Source: Rhodococcus sp. SMB37 (GTDB lineage Bacteria; Actinomycetota; Actinomycetes; Mycobacteriales; Mycobacteriaceae). Taken from it: 64,000 bases of DNA. The DNA is taken from the NCBI RefSeq assembly GCF_004345605.1, contig NZ_SLVY01000006.1, positions 62,001-126,000 of the forward strand, in the 5' to 3' direction. Below the pieces are notes generated by a model that had not been told where the DNA came from, made no database searches, and saw nothing but the letters and a program-made list of their open reading frames with translations. This document shows, piece by piece, positions 51,008 to 59,110 of the stretch. The number at the start of each line of letters is the position of its first letter. The first letter of the stretch is position 1. The translations under genes and the position numbers were made by a program.

Positions 51008-51802
51008 TCAGTGCCAGGTGACCTCGAGTTTGTCGATGGCGTCGAAGTGGAATCCGAACTGGTCGCCGTAGACGTCGAAGCCTTTGTTCTCCGGGTAGTC
51101 GAGGGTGGCGTGCCGTTCGAGGATCGCCACGACGCGGGCCTGGTCGTCGTTGGCCAGCGCCGCAGCGATCGCTTGTGATTCCTCCGCGCTGAAGGGGACA
51201 TCGGAGTTGCCGAAGTCGAGTGTGCGGGTGCGGTAGTCGTATCCGGCCTCGTCGCCGTTGCGCACGTGCACGCGGCCGGTGACGCGGATGGTGGCGACCT
51301 TCGGTGTTCCATCCGGATTGAGGACACCGGCCTTGTGCATGATGACCTGTGCCTTCGCGGCTTTGAGCTTGGACTTTGCGTCGTTGCGCAACTCGTTGGT
51401 CTTGCCGGAGACGTACTTGCGCACCGACGACGGGCTGCGGCCGATCTTCTTTGCCACCTCGTTCACGCCGCCGAGCCGCTCAATTGCGGCGCGGCGCTGG
51501 GCGAGTTCGGAGAGCACCGCATGCGGGATGCGGTCCTGCTGCGCCCAGCGGCGCAGCGTCCGATCGGAAGGCGGCGTGCCGCCAGCGTCGATCGCGGCCT
51601 GCCGCAAGCCCTCGTTTCCGATCTCCTTACGCAGCTCTTTGACCGACACCGTCGAGGTCAGGCCGGCCAGACCACTGCTGGTTTCCTGCGCCTTGGCGAT
51701 CCCCGCGGCCGCAGCAGCGGCGACCTTGACCTTCATGCCGTCGAGGCCGGTCGTCTTCTGTGGCACGGACTTCGAGCGGGGCTTGGGCAGATGCAGCGCC
51801 AT
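51008..51802 (-). CDS. Tpg-like terminal protein
   Basis: A 264-aa DNA-binding protein. A helix-turn-helix is visible in VNEVAKKIGRSPSSVRKYVS, preceded by another in TPPSDRTLRRWAQQDRIPHA. The C-terminal beta-rich half (VTGRVHVRNGDEAGYDYR, ending in FHFDAIDKLEVTW) parallels the end of Streptomyces Tpg, the protein covalently attached to linear replicon ends. It directly follows the Tap-like gene (stop and start are adjacent), the known tap-tpg order. Probable telomere function, by pattern only. Confidence 0.65.
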   Translation of the reverse strand: MALHLPKPRSKSVPQKTTGLDGMKVKVAAAAAAGIAKAQETSSGLAGLTSTVSVKELRKEIGNEGLRQAAIDAGGTPPSDRTLRRWAQQDRIPHAVLSELAQRRAAIERLGGVNEVAKKIGRSPSSVRKYVSGKTNELRNDAKSKLKAAKAQVIMHKAGVLNPDGTPKVATIRVTGRVHVRNGDEAGYDYRTRTLDFGNSDVPFSAEESQAIAAALANDDQARVVAILERHATLDYPENKGFDVYGDQFGFHFDAIDKLEVTWH

Positions 51803-53614
51803 CTAATCCTCCTCGTCCTGTGCACCGTAGGCCGCGGCGATCGCGAGGCGAACCTCGTGGGTGGTCTCTGCTGCCGCGAACGACAGGATCATCTCGTCGG
51901 TCAGCTCCACCTGCTTCTCCAGAGTCATCTTGCCCAGTGCGTCGCTATCATCGGCGATGCGCTGCCCCTCCCCCACCAGGTACACCCACGAGTCGGTCAT
52001 CGTGCGGATCGGCCACCGGCCGGTCTCGCGGGCGATGCGCATCGCCACGCGGCGGCCACGCCACCGGCAGTGCGCCATGATCGCCGCGCGCCACAGCGGC
52101 TGGTGGTGGTGCTGCATGCGGGTCGCGGTCCACATGTCCGGGTTGACCATCCGGCCCACGTAGCCCTTATAGCAGGCGCCGAGAAACCGCTTCATCGCCA
52201 CATCGTCGGTGTCGACGGCCACAGTCCGTGCAGCGCGTAGGACCTTGGCCCACTTGTCCAGGGCTCGGCCCTGTTCCTCGTAGACCCATGCTTCGGTGAT
52301 GTCGAGGTCGTCGACGTCCAGGCCCATGCCGCCGTCTGCGATGGAGGCGCATAGGCCCTCCAGGCTGACCGTGGTGATCCATGTCTGGACGGGCTGGTCG
52401 TCGAGCATCGCCGGGTGCGGCAGTGGGAGTTTGTCGGGCAGGGCGTACTGCCCTGCGGCGGGCAAGGTGACCCGCCAGATCCCGAAAGGGGGCTTGGCCT
52501 CCGAGGCGGCGGACGCCGCGTCGATGCCGAGCAGGTTACGGACCCGGCCGTAGCCGAACGAGAGCATCCCGGCCGAGGCGAGATAGGACGCCCGCTGGTC
52601 GATGGTGACCAACGCGGCCGCGTCGTCGAGGTCGTCGGTATCGGGCACGCGGGACCAGCCAGCGGCCGGCTCGAAGTCGCCGCGGGGTATGCCGTCAATG
52701 GGCGGGATCGGCCCTGCTGCGGTGACGACGATGCCCTTGCTGGTGCGGAGGCGTTCGCGGCGGATCTTGTCGAGGATCGCGGCGCCGGTGCGGGCCGGGG
52801 TGGGGCCGGGCAGGGTGTCCAGGTGGTGGACCGACCAGGCGAGACGGCGGCCGAGTTCGCGGGCGGCGGGCAGGTCGTCGTCGGGCAGGTAGGTACCTGC
52901 GGTCGGGTTGCCGAGGATGCCCATGTCCCCGACGCGGTTGCCCCACCCGAAGTCCTTGTTCCAGTACGTCCATACGTACGGCTCGAGGATCAGGTCGACC
53001 ATCTGAGTGGCTTTGCCGACCTTCCGGATCAGGTGCACGACGAACCCGGGATCGCCGCGCAGCTCCCATCCGGCGGCGATCAACGGTGGCAGTGTCGCTG
53101 CGATGGCTTCGGTCAGCTCGGAGGCTGCGTGTTGACGCAGCTGTTCGAGGTCGTCGACGTCGTCCTCGCTGCCCGGATCGATCGTCCAGCCGAGCTGGGC
53201 GCATGAGTCGATGCCGACGAACCACACCTGTGCGGTGAGTCCGTGGGGGGTCAGCGCGGCCCAGTGGAGGAGTTTGTCCAGCTTCTCGATCGAGTCGACA
53301 GGACCGGTAAGCCGGTTCCCCGAGGGTGCGTAGGTGGCCTCTGCGGTCACGATGAGCGCATGACCGTCGGCGTCCCCGGTGACGGGCAGTGATTCCCACG
53401 GCCGCAGTTCCTGTACAGGCTCCTCCCCCACGTCCCCGCCGTCGGGCTCAGCGATCTCGGTGGATTCCGGCGCAGTCACTTCCCCATCTAGAGCCGTGTC
53501 GGTAGCAGGTGTGGACGGCTGGGACTGGTTGGGCTCAGGGATCTGGTCCGGCTCGTTGTCGGCGCCGACGTCGAAGAGTGAGAACTGCTCTGCGCCGTTC
53601 TCGTGCGGGGCCAT
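51803..53614 (-). CDS. Tap-like telomere-associated protein
   Basis: A 603-aa protein. The C-terminal half matches the layout I know from Streptomyces Tap: ALVTIDQRASYLASAGMLSF, then ITEAWVYEEQGRALDKWAKV, YKGYVGRM, and TMTDSWVYL. These blocks also resemble family-B DNA polymerase motifs A (D..Y), B and C (TDS), though C lacks the first Asp, so polymerase activity is doubtful. The N-terminal 60 residues are acidic linker. It starts by overlapping the DUF2637 gene stop and ends at the Tpg-like gene. It may recruit the terminal protein to telomeres. Confidence 0.6.
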   Translation of the reverse strand: MAPHENGAEQFSLFDVGADNEPDQIPEPNQSQPSTPATDTALDGEVTAPESTEIAEPDGGDVGEEPVQELRPWESLPVTGDADGHALIVTAEATYAPSGNRLTGPVDSIEKLDKLLHWAALTPHGLTAQVWFVGIDSCAQLGWTIDPGSEDDVDDLEQLRQHAASELTEAIAATLPPLIAAGWELRGDPGFVVHLIRKVGKATQMVDLILEPYVWTYWNKDFGWGNRVGDMGILGNPTAGTYLPDDDLPAARELGRRLAWSVHHLDTLPGPTPARTGAAILDKIRRERLRTSKGIVVTAAGPIPPIDGIPRGDFEPAAGWSRVPDTDDLDDAAALVTIDQRASYLASAGMLSFGYGRVRNLLGIDAASAASEAKPPFGIWRVTLPAAGQYALPDKLPLPHPAMLDDQPVQTWITTVSLEGLCASIADGGMGLDVDDLDITEAWVYEEQGRALDKWAKVLRAARTVAVDTDDVAMKRFLGACYKGYVGRMVNPDMWTATRMQHHHQPLWRAAIMAHCRWRGRRVAMRIARETGRWPIRTMTDSWVYLVGEGQRIADDSDALGKMTLEKQVELTDEMILSFAAAETTHEVRLAIAAAYGAQDEED

Positions 53615-54834
53615 CAGGACCTCACCAGCTCGTGGATCTCGCCCAGGTCGAGGTCTGCGGCGAGGGTGTTCTCACCGAGGTCGGGCAGCGGAGGCATCTC
53701 GAAACCGGCAACGAGTGCAGCCTCCTCTGCCTTCTTGTAGCGCCGCATCGCGGTGCTGGCTGCGACACCGCCGGTCTCCTCGGCGATGGCGGCAAACGAC
53801 AGTGTCGGCTCAGTGATCTTCAGGCGAGCTGTCGTACGGACGTTATCCGAGAGATCCTGGGCGTTGTTGATGAACTCCAGGAGTGCAGCGGTGGTCTGCT
53901 CCGGCGCGATCGTTGCATCCGGCGCGGTGCGCTCGGGTTCCGGAGTTGCATGGTGCATCGCAACGTTGGACGCAATGACGTCGGAATGCGCAACATCATG
54001 CGCAACGGTGCGTGCACTCGACGCAACAGGCGCAACAGGCGCAACAGGCGCAACAGGGGACGCAACGCGCGCAACGGGGGGCGCGTCAGGGACAACGGGG
54101 GGCGCGTCGGCGGAAGTAAGCATCGGACCGGCCGGCGCAGCGACGGCGTCGATGGCGGGTTCTGTGGAGGTCTGAGTCGCGGCGGTCGCAGTTGGTGCGA
54201 TGGGTTCTCTGGTCACGTAATGAGGGGTTGCAACAGTCGGTGCGACGTCCTCTGCAACGAGTGTGTGCCGCTGCGCAACAGCTGTCGGCGTTGCGTCGTG
54301 TGTTGCGTCAGTAGTGTTCGCCAGCTCGTTGTACTCACTGTAGGCGGTGCCGATCGCCTTGATGAGGATGCCGATGCCGTGGGTGAACGCGAGCACCAGA
54401 AGCGGCGGGATGACCGTGATGAGCGCGGCACCGATCGGATGCAACGGCGTGAAGCCGAGGTCGATACCGGCCGCAATCAGCGCTCGAGCTTCCTCGGCCG
54501 CACGCCAGGCGTGGTATCCGTTTCCTGCGACGCTGGCTACGACGACTGAGACCAGCAGGCACAGGAAGAAGGTACGGCCCGGGCTCGGGCCGGTGACCTT
54601 GTTGAGGACGACTGAGGAGATCGTTGCCGCCAGGATGGCTCCGTCGACGATGGCGGGAAAGATCCAGGTGAGCGATGCAGGCAGCATGCCCTGTAGTCCC
54701 AGGTCGCGCAGCACGTGGAACGAAAGCACAAAGGCACCGGCAGTGATGCCGGCAGCGATGAGAATCGCGAATACGAGCGCGGCGATCAGCCCGTAGAGCT
54801 GAATGCGTGCGGCGCGGAGATTAAGGTCAGTCAT
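53614..54834 (-). CDS. DUF2637 membrane protein (Spd-like)
   Basis: A 406-aa protein. Four to five transmembrane helices occupy the first 150 residues (LYGLIAALVFAILIAAGITA, then FPAIVDGAILAATISSVVL), the pattern of DUF2637, found in spread/transfer regions of actinomycete plasmids. A long low-complexity linker follows with repeated ASPVAPVAPVAPVA. The C-terminal 90 residues form a helical domain with LSFAAIAEETGGVAASTAMR, probably DNA-binding. ATG 54834 has AAGGAAA upstream. It heads the operon with Tap and Tpg and could tie plasmid ends to the membrane (inference). Confidence 0.75.
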   Translation of the reverse strand: MTDLNLRAARIQLYGLIAALVFAILIAAGITAGAFVLSFHVLRDLGLQGMLPASLTWIFPAIVDGAILAATISSVVLNKVTGPSPGRTFFLCLLVSVVVASVAGNGYHAWRAAEEARALIAAGIDLGFTPLHPIGAALITVIPPLLVLAFTHGIGILIKAIGTAYSEYNELANTTDATHDATPTAVAQRHTLVAEDVAPTVATPHYVTREPIAPTATAATQTSTEPAIDAVAAPAGPMLTSADAPPVVPDAPPVARVASPVAPVAPVAPVASSARTVAHDVAHSDVIASNVAMHHATPEPERTAPDATIAPEQTTAALLEFINNAQDLSDNVRTTARLKITEPTLSFAAIAEETGGVAASTAMRRYKKAEEAALVAGFEMPPLPDLGENTLAADLDLGEIHELVRS

Positions 54835-55000
54835 TGATCGGGGTTTCCTTCCAGGGTGGTCCCGGTCATAGAGGCCCTGCCGGATACCAGCCGGCGGGGT
54901 CTCATTGCATCTTTGGCCGTCGGAGGATGCATCAGTGCGCAATGGCGCAACGGTGCTGGTAGGGACGGTGCAATCCATGCAATTCCCCATATTTGCACTT

Positions 55001-55022
55001 ATATCCCCTATGGCCCATATGG
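55001..55022. repeat. CCCATATGG-type palindromes after parB
   Basis: ATATCCCCTATGGCCCATAT then GG, with CCCCATAT 15 bp further left. Same units as upstream of parA and at 27803; a possible centromere or autoregulatory site of the partition genes. Confidence 0.5.
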
Positions 55023-55023
55023 C

Positions 55024-55449
55024 TTACAGTTCGATGCTTTTGGCGGGCGGGGGGAATGCTTCTCCGTTGTTGTACTCGGCCTCCAGACGCTTGCACAGCT
55101 GGTCGATTGCGATGCGAATGAACTGCTGCTGGCTGGTGATGCCCGTGCGTGGTCGGGTGTACTCGAGCGTGGCCACCATGCGCTCTTTCAGATCCTCGGA
55201 GACCGAGAGCAGGATGTCGGTTGTTGCGACCTTGCGCTTCTTCGGGGTCGGCGAGGTCTGTTGCGCAACGGGCGTAGGTGTTGCGGCGGACTGTTGCGCA
55301 ACAGGTGCAGGCGTTGCAGCAGGCTGTTGCGCAACAGGTGCAGGCGTTGCGGAGGTTGTGTCTTCGGCCTTCATGGATTCCGCGGCTTGCGCGAAGGTAT
55401 TGCGGGAACGGCGCGGTGCCGGTCGTACAGGTTCGGGAATGCCACTCAT
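55024..55449 (-). CDS. Small ParB-like partition protein
   Basis: A 141-aa protein directly after parA, with a one-base overlap of stop and start (TGATG). The N-terminal half is a flexible linker with three ATPAPVAQQ-type repeats. The C-terminal 70 residues (LLSVSEDLKERMVATLEYTR, then TGITSQQQFIRIAIDQL) look like a ribbon-helix-helix or helical DNA-binding domain, as in the small centromere-binding partners of type Ib ParA systems. The linker repeats create three TTGCGCAA palindromes in the DNA. Confidence 0.7.
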   Translation of the reverse strand: MSGIPEPVRPAPRRSRNTFAQAAESMKAEDTTSATPAPVAQQPAATPAPVAQQSAATPTPVAQQTSPTPKKRKVATTDILLSVSEDLKERMVATLEYTRPRTGITSQQQFIRIAIDQLCKRLEAEYNNGEAFPPPAKSIEL

Positions 55450-56237
55450 CAGTGAGCCACCTTCTCCAGGATCTCGGTGAATGTTTTATGGAGGTTGCGC
55501 GCCCAGGCCGGAGAGTTGGGGTGTTGGTCGAATCCCATGCCGACAGTTGTGAGCTTGGAAATGTCGGTGAGCTGAGGAATGGGGTCGCCGAGCAGGTCGA
55601 TCCCGTCCTCAGCTGCGTACTCCCTGAGGTAGCCGAGAGTCTTGGAGTGGTCAGTGCGGCGGCCGTCGACACGGTTGACCACGACACCAGCGATCGGGAG
55701 CACCTTGTCCATGTACTCGGCGATGTCCTCGATGGCATCGCGGATCGCGTCGAGTCCGTCCAGCGCATCCTGCTCGGGCTGCACCACGATCAGGACGTTG
55801 TCGGCTGCGTACAGAGCGCTGCGTGAGACCAGATCGATCGCAGGACGGCAATCGATCAGGATGTGCTCGTAGTCGCCGGAAATCTGCTTGAGCGCCCTCG
55901 CGAACGCCATCTCTCCCCCAGCCTTGGTTCCGAGCTGGTCGCTGACTGCCTGCAATTCACCGAAGCCGCTGGGGATCACGTGGATCGCTTCGCGGCGTGC
56001 AGCAATGATGGCCTCACGAGTAGGAAGGTCGATGCTGCGGTCGAGGACATCGGCGAGCGAGTTCGGTGCAGGCTCCTTGGATGAGTACCCAGTCAGATGT
56101 TTGGTGGAGTTGCCCTGCATGTCGGCATCGACGAGCAAGCAGGATTTACCGCTGGCTGCCGCAGCATGGACCAATCCGTTAGCGACGGTGGTTTTACCGA
56201 CCCCACCTTTGAGGTTGGCGATCGCGGTGATCGTCAT
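55449..56237 (-). CDS. parA: ParA partition ATPase
   Basis: A 262-aa deviant Walker ATPase. KGGVGKTTV near the N-terminus carries both signature lysines. LLVDADMQGNSTKHL and HILIDCRPAIDL follow, then VVNRVDGRR. The short length and lack of an N-terminal helix-turn-helix place it with type Ib ParA proteins, which use a small non-homologous partner such as the gene downstream. ATG 56237 has a perfect AAGGAGG 6 bp upstream. It drives stable segregation of the plasmid. Confidence 0.93.
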   Translation of the reverse strand: MTITAIANLKGGVGKTTVANGLVHAAAASGKSCLLVDADMQGNSTKHLTGYSSKEPAPNSLADVLDRSIDLPTREAIIAARREAIHVIPSGFGELQAVSDQLGTKAGGEMAFARALKQISGDYEHILIDCRPAIDLVSRSALYAADNVLIVVQPEQDALDGLDAIRDAIEDIAEYMDKVLPIAGVVVNRVDGRRTDHSKTLGYLREYAAEDGIDLLGDPIPQLTDISKLTTVGMGFDQHPNSPAWARNLHKTFTEILEKVAH

Positions 56238-56568
56238 AACCCCTCCTTTCATTCCCATATGGGTACTTATATTAGCTTATATATGTTCAGTGCACTATAT
56301 CTTGGCTAAGCGTATCTCTGCTAAGCAGCTATTGGGCTAGTTACCGTCAGCTGTTGTACGCATAGATGCAATAGCAATACAGAAGGAGAGATGTACTGCA
56401 TTTATATGTGCTGTGCTGGGCTGAGCTGTGCTGAGCTTTCATCTTCTCGACTCATGCCAGATGCCGAGCGATTCCGGGATGCTGACGCGGCGATACTGCC
56501 GCAAGCTCCAACGCCCGGCGAGCATCACCCTATATCCCCCATATGGGCTATAGGGGTACTGGTGATTC
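56238..56568. other. AT-rich region upstream of parA, centromere/origin candidate
   Basis: No supported gene. It contains CCCATATGGG (56254-56263), an AT-rich stretch with TTATATTAGCTTATATATG, three GCTAAGC/GGCTAAG units, a short repeat GCTGTGCTGGGCTGAGCTG continuing at about 56410-56437, and the nested palindrome at 56528-56555. The low GC content contrasts with everything around it. It fits a partition centromere, a replication origin, or both. Confidence 0.5.
56528..56555. repeat. Nested palindrome CCCTATA...CCCATATGGG...TATAGGG
   Basis: Outer arms CCCTATA and TATAGGG surround an inner perfect CCCATATGGG (56538-56547). The inner palindrome recurs at 56254 just before parA. Confidence 0.6.
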
Positions 56569-57180
56569 TTATGCAGAACGTGAGGGGAGGGTGACGTGAA
56601 GGTTCGATCGGGCAGGCCCGGTGACTCTCACGCCACGTACCACGGAGGCATGAGCGTCTCCAGAGAGATGTACGGATGAGGAGTCGACCGCCGTGACTTG
56701 AGCGCGGTTGCTCGCGTACACACGTGCACTGTCGTAGGCGGAGATCTCTGCGTCGTCGACAGCGATAACCGCGGCCGAATCACAGGCACTGACGGATGCG
56801 AAGTTCCGCGCATGGACGGTGCATTGGTCAAACGCGTGCACGGTGGCATGGGTGTAGGCGTGGACGATTACGTGGCCCGTAACCTCCACGAACGACCGGC
56901 CGGTCGCGACGATCTGCGCGGTGTCCGGCAGGGGAGTGGCGAGGTGAATACGGACCGTCGACATACCCACGATCCGCAGCGTCCAGTCGTGTGTAGCCGG
57001 CGCCAGCTCCTTGTCGGACAGTTCGATGACCTGGTCGCCACTGTCGACCACAACCAACCGCGTTCCGTTCCGGAGCCGCTCCCTGACCGAGTCTGCGTTG
57101 TGGGAGACCTTCTGCCGCTCCTCGACAGACCGGCTGACCAGGACGCGCGGATGCGACCGGTGGGTCTTCCTGTTGCCCAT
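56569..57180 (-). CDS. Beta-helix-like repeat protein
   Basis: A 203-aa protein. From about residue 85 it shows alternating short hydrophobic and polar residues in ladder-like repeats (HVIVHAYTHATVHAF, then VDDAEISAYDSARVYASNRA), typical of a right-handed beta-helix as in bactofilins or pentapeptide-like proteins. The N-terminus is basic, followed by DSVRERLRNGTRLVVV. No catalytic motif. ATG 57180 follows GGAAGTG. Role unknown; a scaffold or a DNA-mimicking shape is possible. Confidence 0.6.
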   Translation of the reverse strand: MGNRKTHRSHPRVLVSRSVEERQKVSHNADSVRERLRNGTRLVVVDSGDQVIELSDKELAPATHDWTLRIVGMSTVRIHLATPLPDTAQIVATGRSFVEVTGHVIVHAYTHATVHAFDQCTVHARNFASVSACDSAAVIAVDDAEISAYDSARVYASNRAQVTAVDSSSVHLSGDAHASVVRGVRVTGPARSNLHVTLPSRSA

Positions 57181-57282
57181 GGTCACTTCCGTCCTCTGCG
57201 CGTTCCGGGCTCGTGCGACTCGTTTCGTAGCCTATGCACCAGCTGTCTTCGGGCAGTGCATTTGGCCTGTCGACGGAGTGGT

Positions 57283-58773
57283 TCACCGAGCCTGAAATGT
57301 ATTCTTACCTGGGCTGACGACATGTCCCTTCTCAGAGCATGCGGTTCGCGCAGCAGCTTGCCTCCTCGCCTCCAGGTCCGCTGCCAGCTGCGCACGAAGT
57401 GCCCTGCGAAGCTCGGCAGACGCCCGGGGAGCTTGCGTGGCCGACGTATCGGCGAGAGCGCGGCGACGGGCCTTGACCAGCCGATGTGCCGTCGCAGCCG
57501 GGGTCTCCCCGGGTAAATCACGGCCGCCGATCTTGCGCTCGGTCAGCGAGGGGCCTGTCCAGTCGAGTTGAGACAGCCTGTACGCCACCAGACGCAGCGG
57601 GGAGGTCATCGCATCAGTGGTCGGCCACGTCCACCCGCGAGCGGTGCCGTCGTGGTTCAGGGCCTGCGCGATGTCAGCACCTGTCCAGCGATCGGTGTCG
57701 ATACCCGCGTCGACCAGAAGGTCACAGACCGATCCGATGTGGCCCCGACGGCGTCCGGTCGAATCATCGAAGCCGACGGCAGCGCGCAGCGCCGGGATGC
57801 GGTCGAGCAGTTCAGCGGCCGCTCGCTGAAGCGTCAACGGTCGAATCATCGTCGAAGTTGAGTTCTCTTCGCCTGCGCGCTCGCGCGCTTGGTGATCTTT
57901 CCTAGCGGAAAGATTCACAGGAAAAGAACCACCAGGGGATTGGGGTGCGGAACGGCTGGACCTGCGTTCTGCTCGCGAACCAGGGCGGGCGGCCGTCCCC
58001 CGGGGGGCGCGTGTGGGGCGACGCCGTGACCGCCGCTGCGGCTTCTCTGGAGCGGGCATGGCTTCTACCGCCCAGTGAGGTGCAGACAGCGCCCATACGC
58101 TCGCAGCGCCGACCTGGAGCCGTGCAGGGGCGTGCCCGTGGGCCTGCGAGTAGAGGCGGGCGGCAGCCTCGCGCTCGATCCCATTCAGCTTCTTACCGCG
58201 GGCAAGCTCGACGCCGAGGCCGGTCGCCTTGAGTACCCGTCGACCACGCTTGAGCTTGTCGGTCGAGAGATCCCACTTGCTGGCGAGGGTGGTCAGGCTT
58301 ACCGATACATGACGTCCGGTCGTGGACTCGGCGTACTCGGCGTGAGCGGCACAGACCCGCAGAAACGTGCCTGCGGCGATGCTGTGGCGCTTGAGGGCCT
58401 CACGGCCGCGATCGGTGTGGGTGACGATCCACTCGCACAGCTCCAGCCAGGTCCGGCGGCTGTGCCAGGTCGGGGTCCGGGCACATGTACCTGCTGGGAC
58501 AGGGAGCGACAGCGCGGCGCGTGTGCCTACGGGCTGGGCCTCGAGCAGGTCATCTACCGCGGCCTCAGCGGGGTCGTCCTGTGCTTGTGCGGCCTCGATC
58601 TCGGCGACGTTCGCCACGGCAGCAGCAACGATCGCTTCCCACTCGCCGGCCGCGAAGGGCTGGGGCAGAGCAGGGTCGATAACGCTGACCTCGGACGACA
58701 CGCCGAGGGTCGTAGAAAACTGATCTGTTGAGCCTGTTTCAGGGTGTGCGCTACCCTGAGACGTACCAACCAA
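57283..58773 (-). CDS. Plasmid replication initiation protein (second replicon)
   Basis: About 496 aa. The N-terminal domain has winged-helix-like segments (TWLELCEWIVTHTDRGREAL, then LTTLASKWDLSTDKLKRGRR), the pattern of actinobacterial plasmid Rep proteins. A basic linker (RRSRRRPTRAPRG) leads to a second helical domain (IGSVCDLLVDAGIDTDRWTG). The start is uncertain: TTG 58773 has AAGGGAC, GTG 58701 has no ribosome-binding site, and the frame is open to 58887. The last codons are formed by copy 13 of the dispersed element. A candidate antisense RNA opposes its leader. By position with parAB it is the main replicon. Confidence 0.65.
   Translation of the reverse strand: MVGTSQGSAHPETGSTDQFSTTLGVSSEVSVIDPALPQPFAAGEWEAIVAAAVANVAEIEAAQAQDDPAEAAVDDLLEAQPVGTRAALSLPVPAGTCARTPTWHSRRTWLELCEWIVTHTDRGREALKRHSIAAGTFLRVCAAHAEYAESTTGRHVSVSLTTLASKWDLSTDKLKRGRRVLKATGLGVELARGKKLNGIEREAAARLYSQAHGHAPARLQVGAASVWALSAPHWAVEAMPAPEKPQRRSRRRPTRAPRGTAARPGSRAERRSSRSAPQSPGGSFPVNLSARKDHQARERAGEENSTSTMIRPLTLQRAAAELLDRIPALRAAVGFDDSTGRRRGHIGSVCDLLVDAGIDTDRWTGADIAQALNHDGTARGWTWPTTDAMTSPLRLVAYRLSQLDWTGPSLTERKIGGRDLPGETPAATAHRLVKARRRALADTSATQAPRASAELRRALRAQLAADLEARRQAAARTACSEKGHVVSPGKNTFQAR
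57305..57329 (-). repeat. Dispersed GGGGACGTGTC element, copy 13, inside the rep 3' end
   Basis: On the - strand AAGGGACATGTCGTCAGCC then CAGGTAAG. It is translated as EKGHVVSPGKN at the C-terminus of the replication protein. Confidence 0.6.
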
Positions 58774-58945
58774 GGTAAGTCCCTTCGGGGAAGCAGTAAC
58801 GAGTATCTGAAGCTCTAACTTCGGACACTCACCCAGAGCGGATCGTCCTGCCAGACGATCTCCCTCAAGTGATGAAGGATCTACCAAATCCTTCCGCGGA
58901 TCTCCTCTTGAAAACCCACCCCCACCTGGGGGTTTTTCTCTTTTT
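58764..58945 (+). ncRNA. Candidate antisense RNA opposing the rep leader
   Basis: A promoter-like pair TTGAGC (58728-58733) and TACCCT (58752-58757), 18 bp apart, would start a + strand RNA near 58764. It runs opposite the rep start and leader and ends at the terminator at 58918. The region can fold: GATCGTC and GACGATC (58842-58861) form a 7-bp stem, and CCCTTCGGGG forms another. Such counter-transcripts commonly limit plasmid copy number. Confidence 0.4.
58918..58942 (+). terminator. Rho-independent terminator reading rightward
   Basis: ACCCCC and GGGGGT form the stem, with an ACCT loop, followed by TTTTTCTCTTTTT. On the + strand only non-coding DNA precedes it, which supports a transcript antisense to the rep leader. 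Confidence 0.7.
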
Positions 58946-59110
58946 GGGCTATATCACTGCACTGTTTAGTTGCTGGATAGTTCGGTTGGATCACTCAGTC
59001 ATGGGTGCACCTCCTGTGTTTTCGACCCACTTCAGCACCCCACATCACACCACGCGCAGGACCCTCCGGAGTGGAGGCACGCATGGGAGAAATATGGCGA
59101 GTGAAATCGG

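Noticed and set aside
51188..51202. Dispersed-element copy at GGGGACATCGG
   Set aside because: The match ends after GGGGACAT and lies inside the Tpg-like coding sequence.
51803..53614. Active family-B DNA polymerase
   Set aside because: Motif C reads TMTDS rather than DTDS, and there is no clear exonuclease domain. The block order fits a Tap-like protein better.
56391..56594. 67-residue open frame with a Cys-rich start upstream of parA
   Set aside because: Its composition comes from the GCTGTGCTGGGC repeats and it has no recognisable product; a non-coding role of this AT-rich stretch is more likely.
58554..58887. N-terminal extension of the second Rep protein to 58887
   Set aside because: The stretch is rich in hairpins, lacks a ribosome-binding site and resembles a leader rather than coding sequence.
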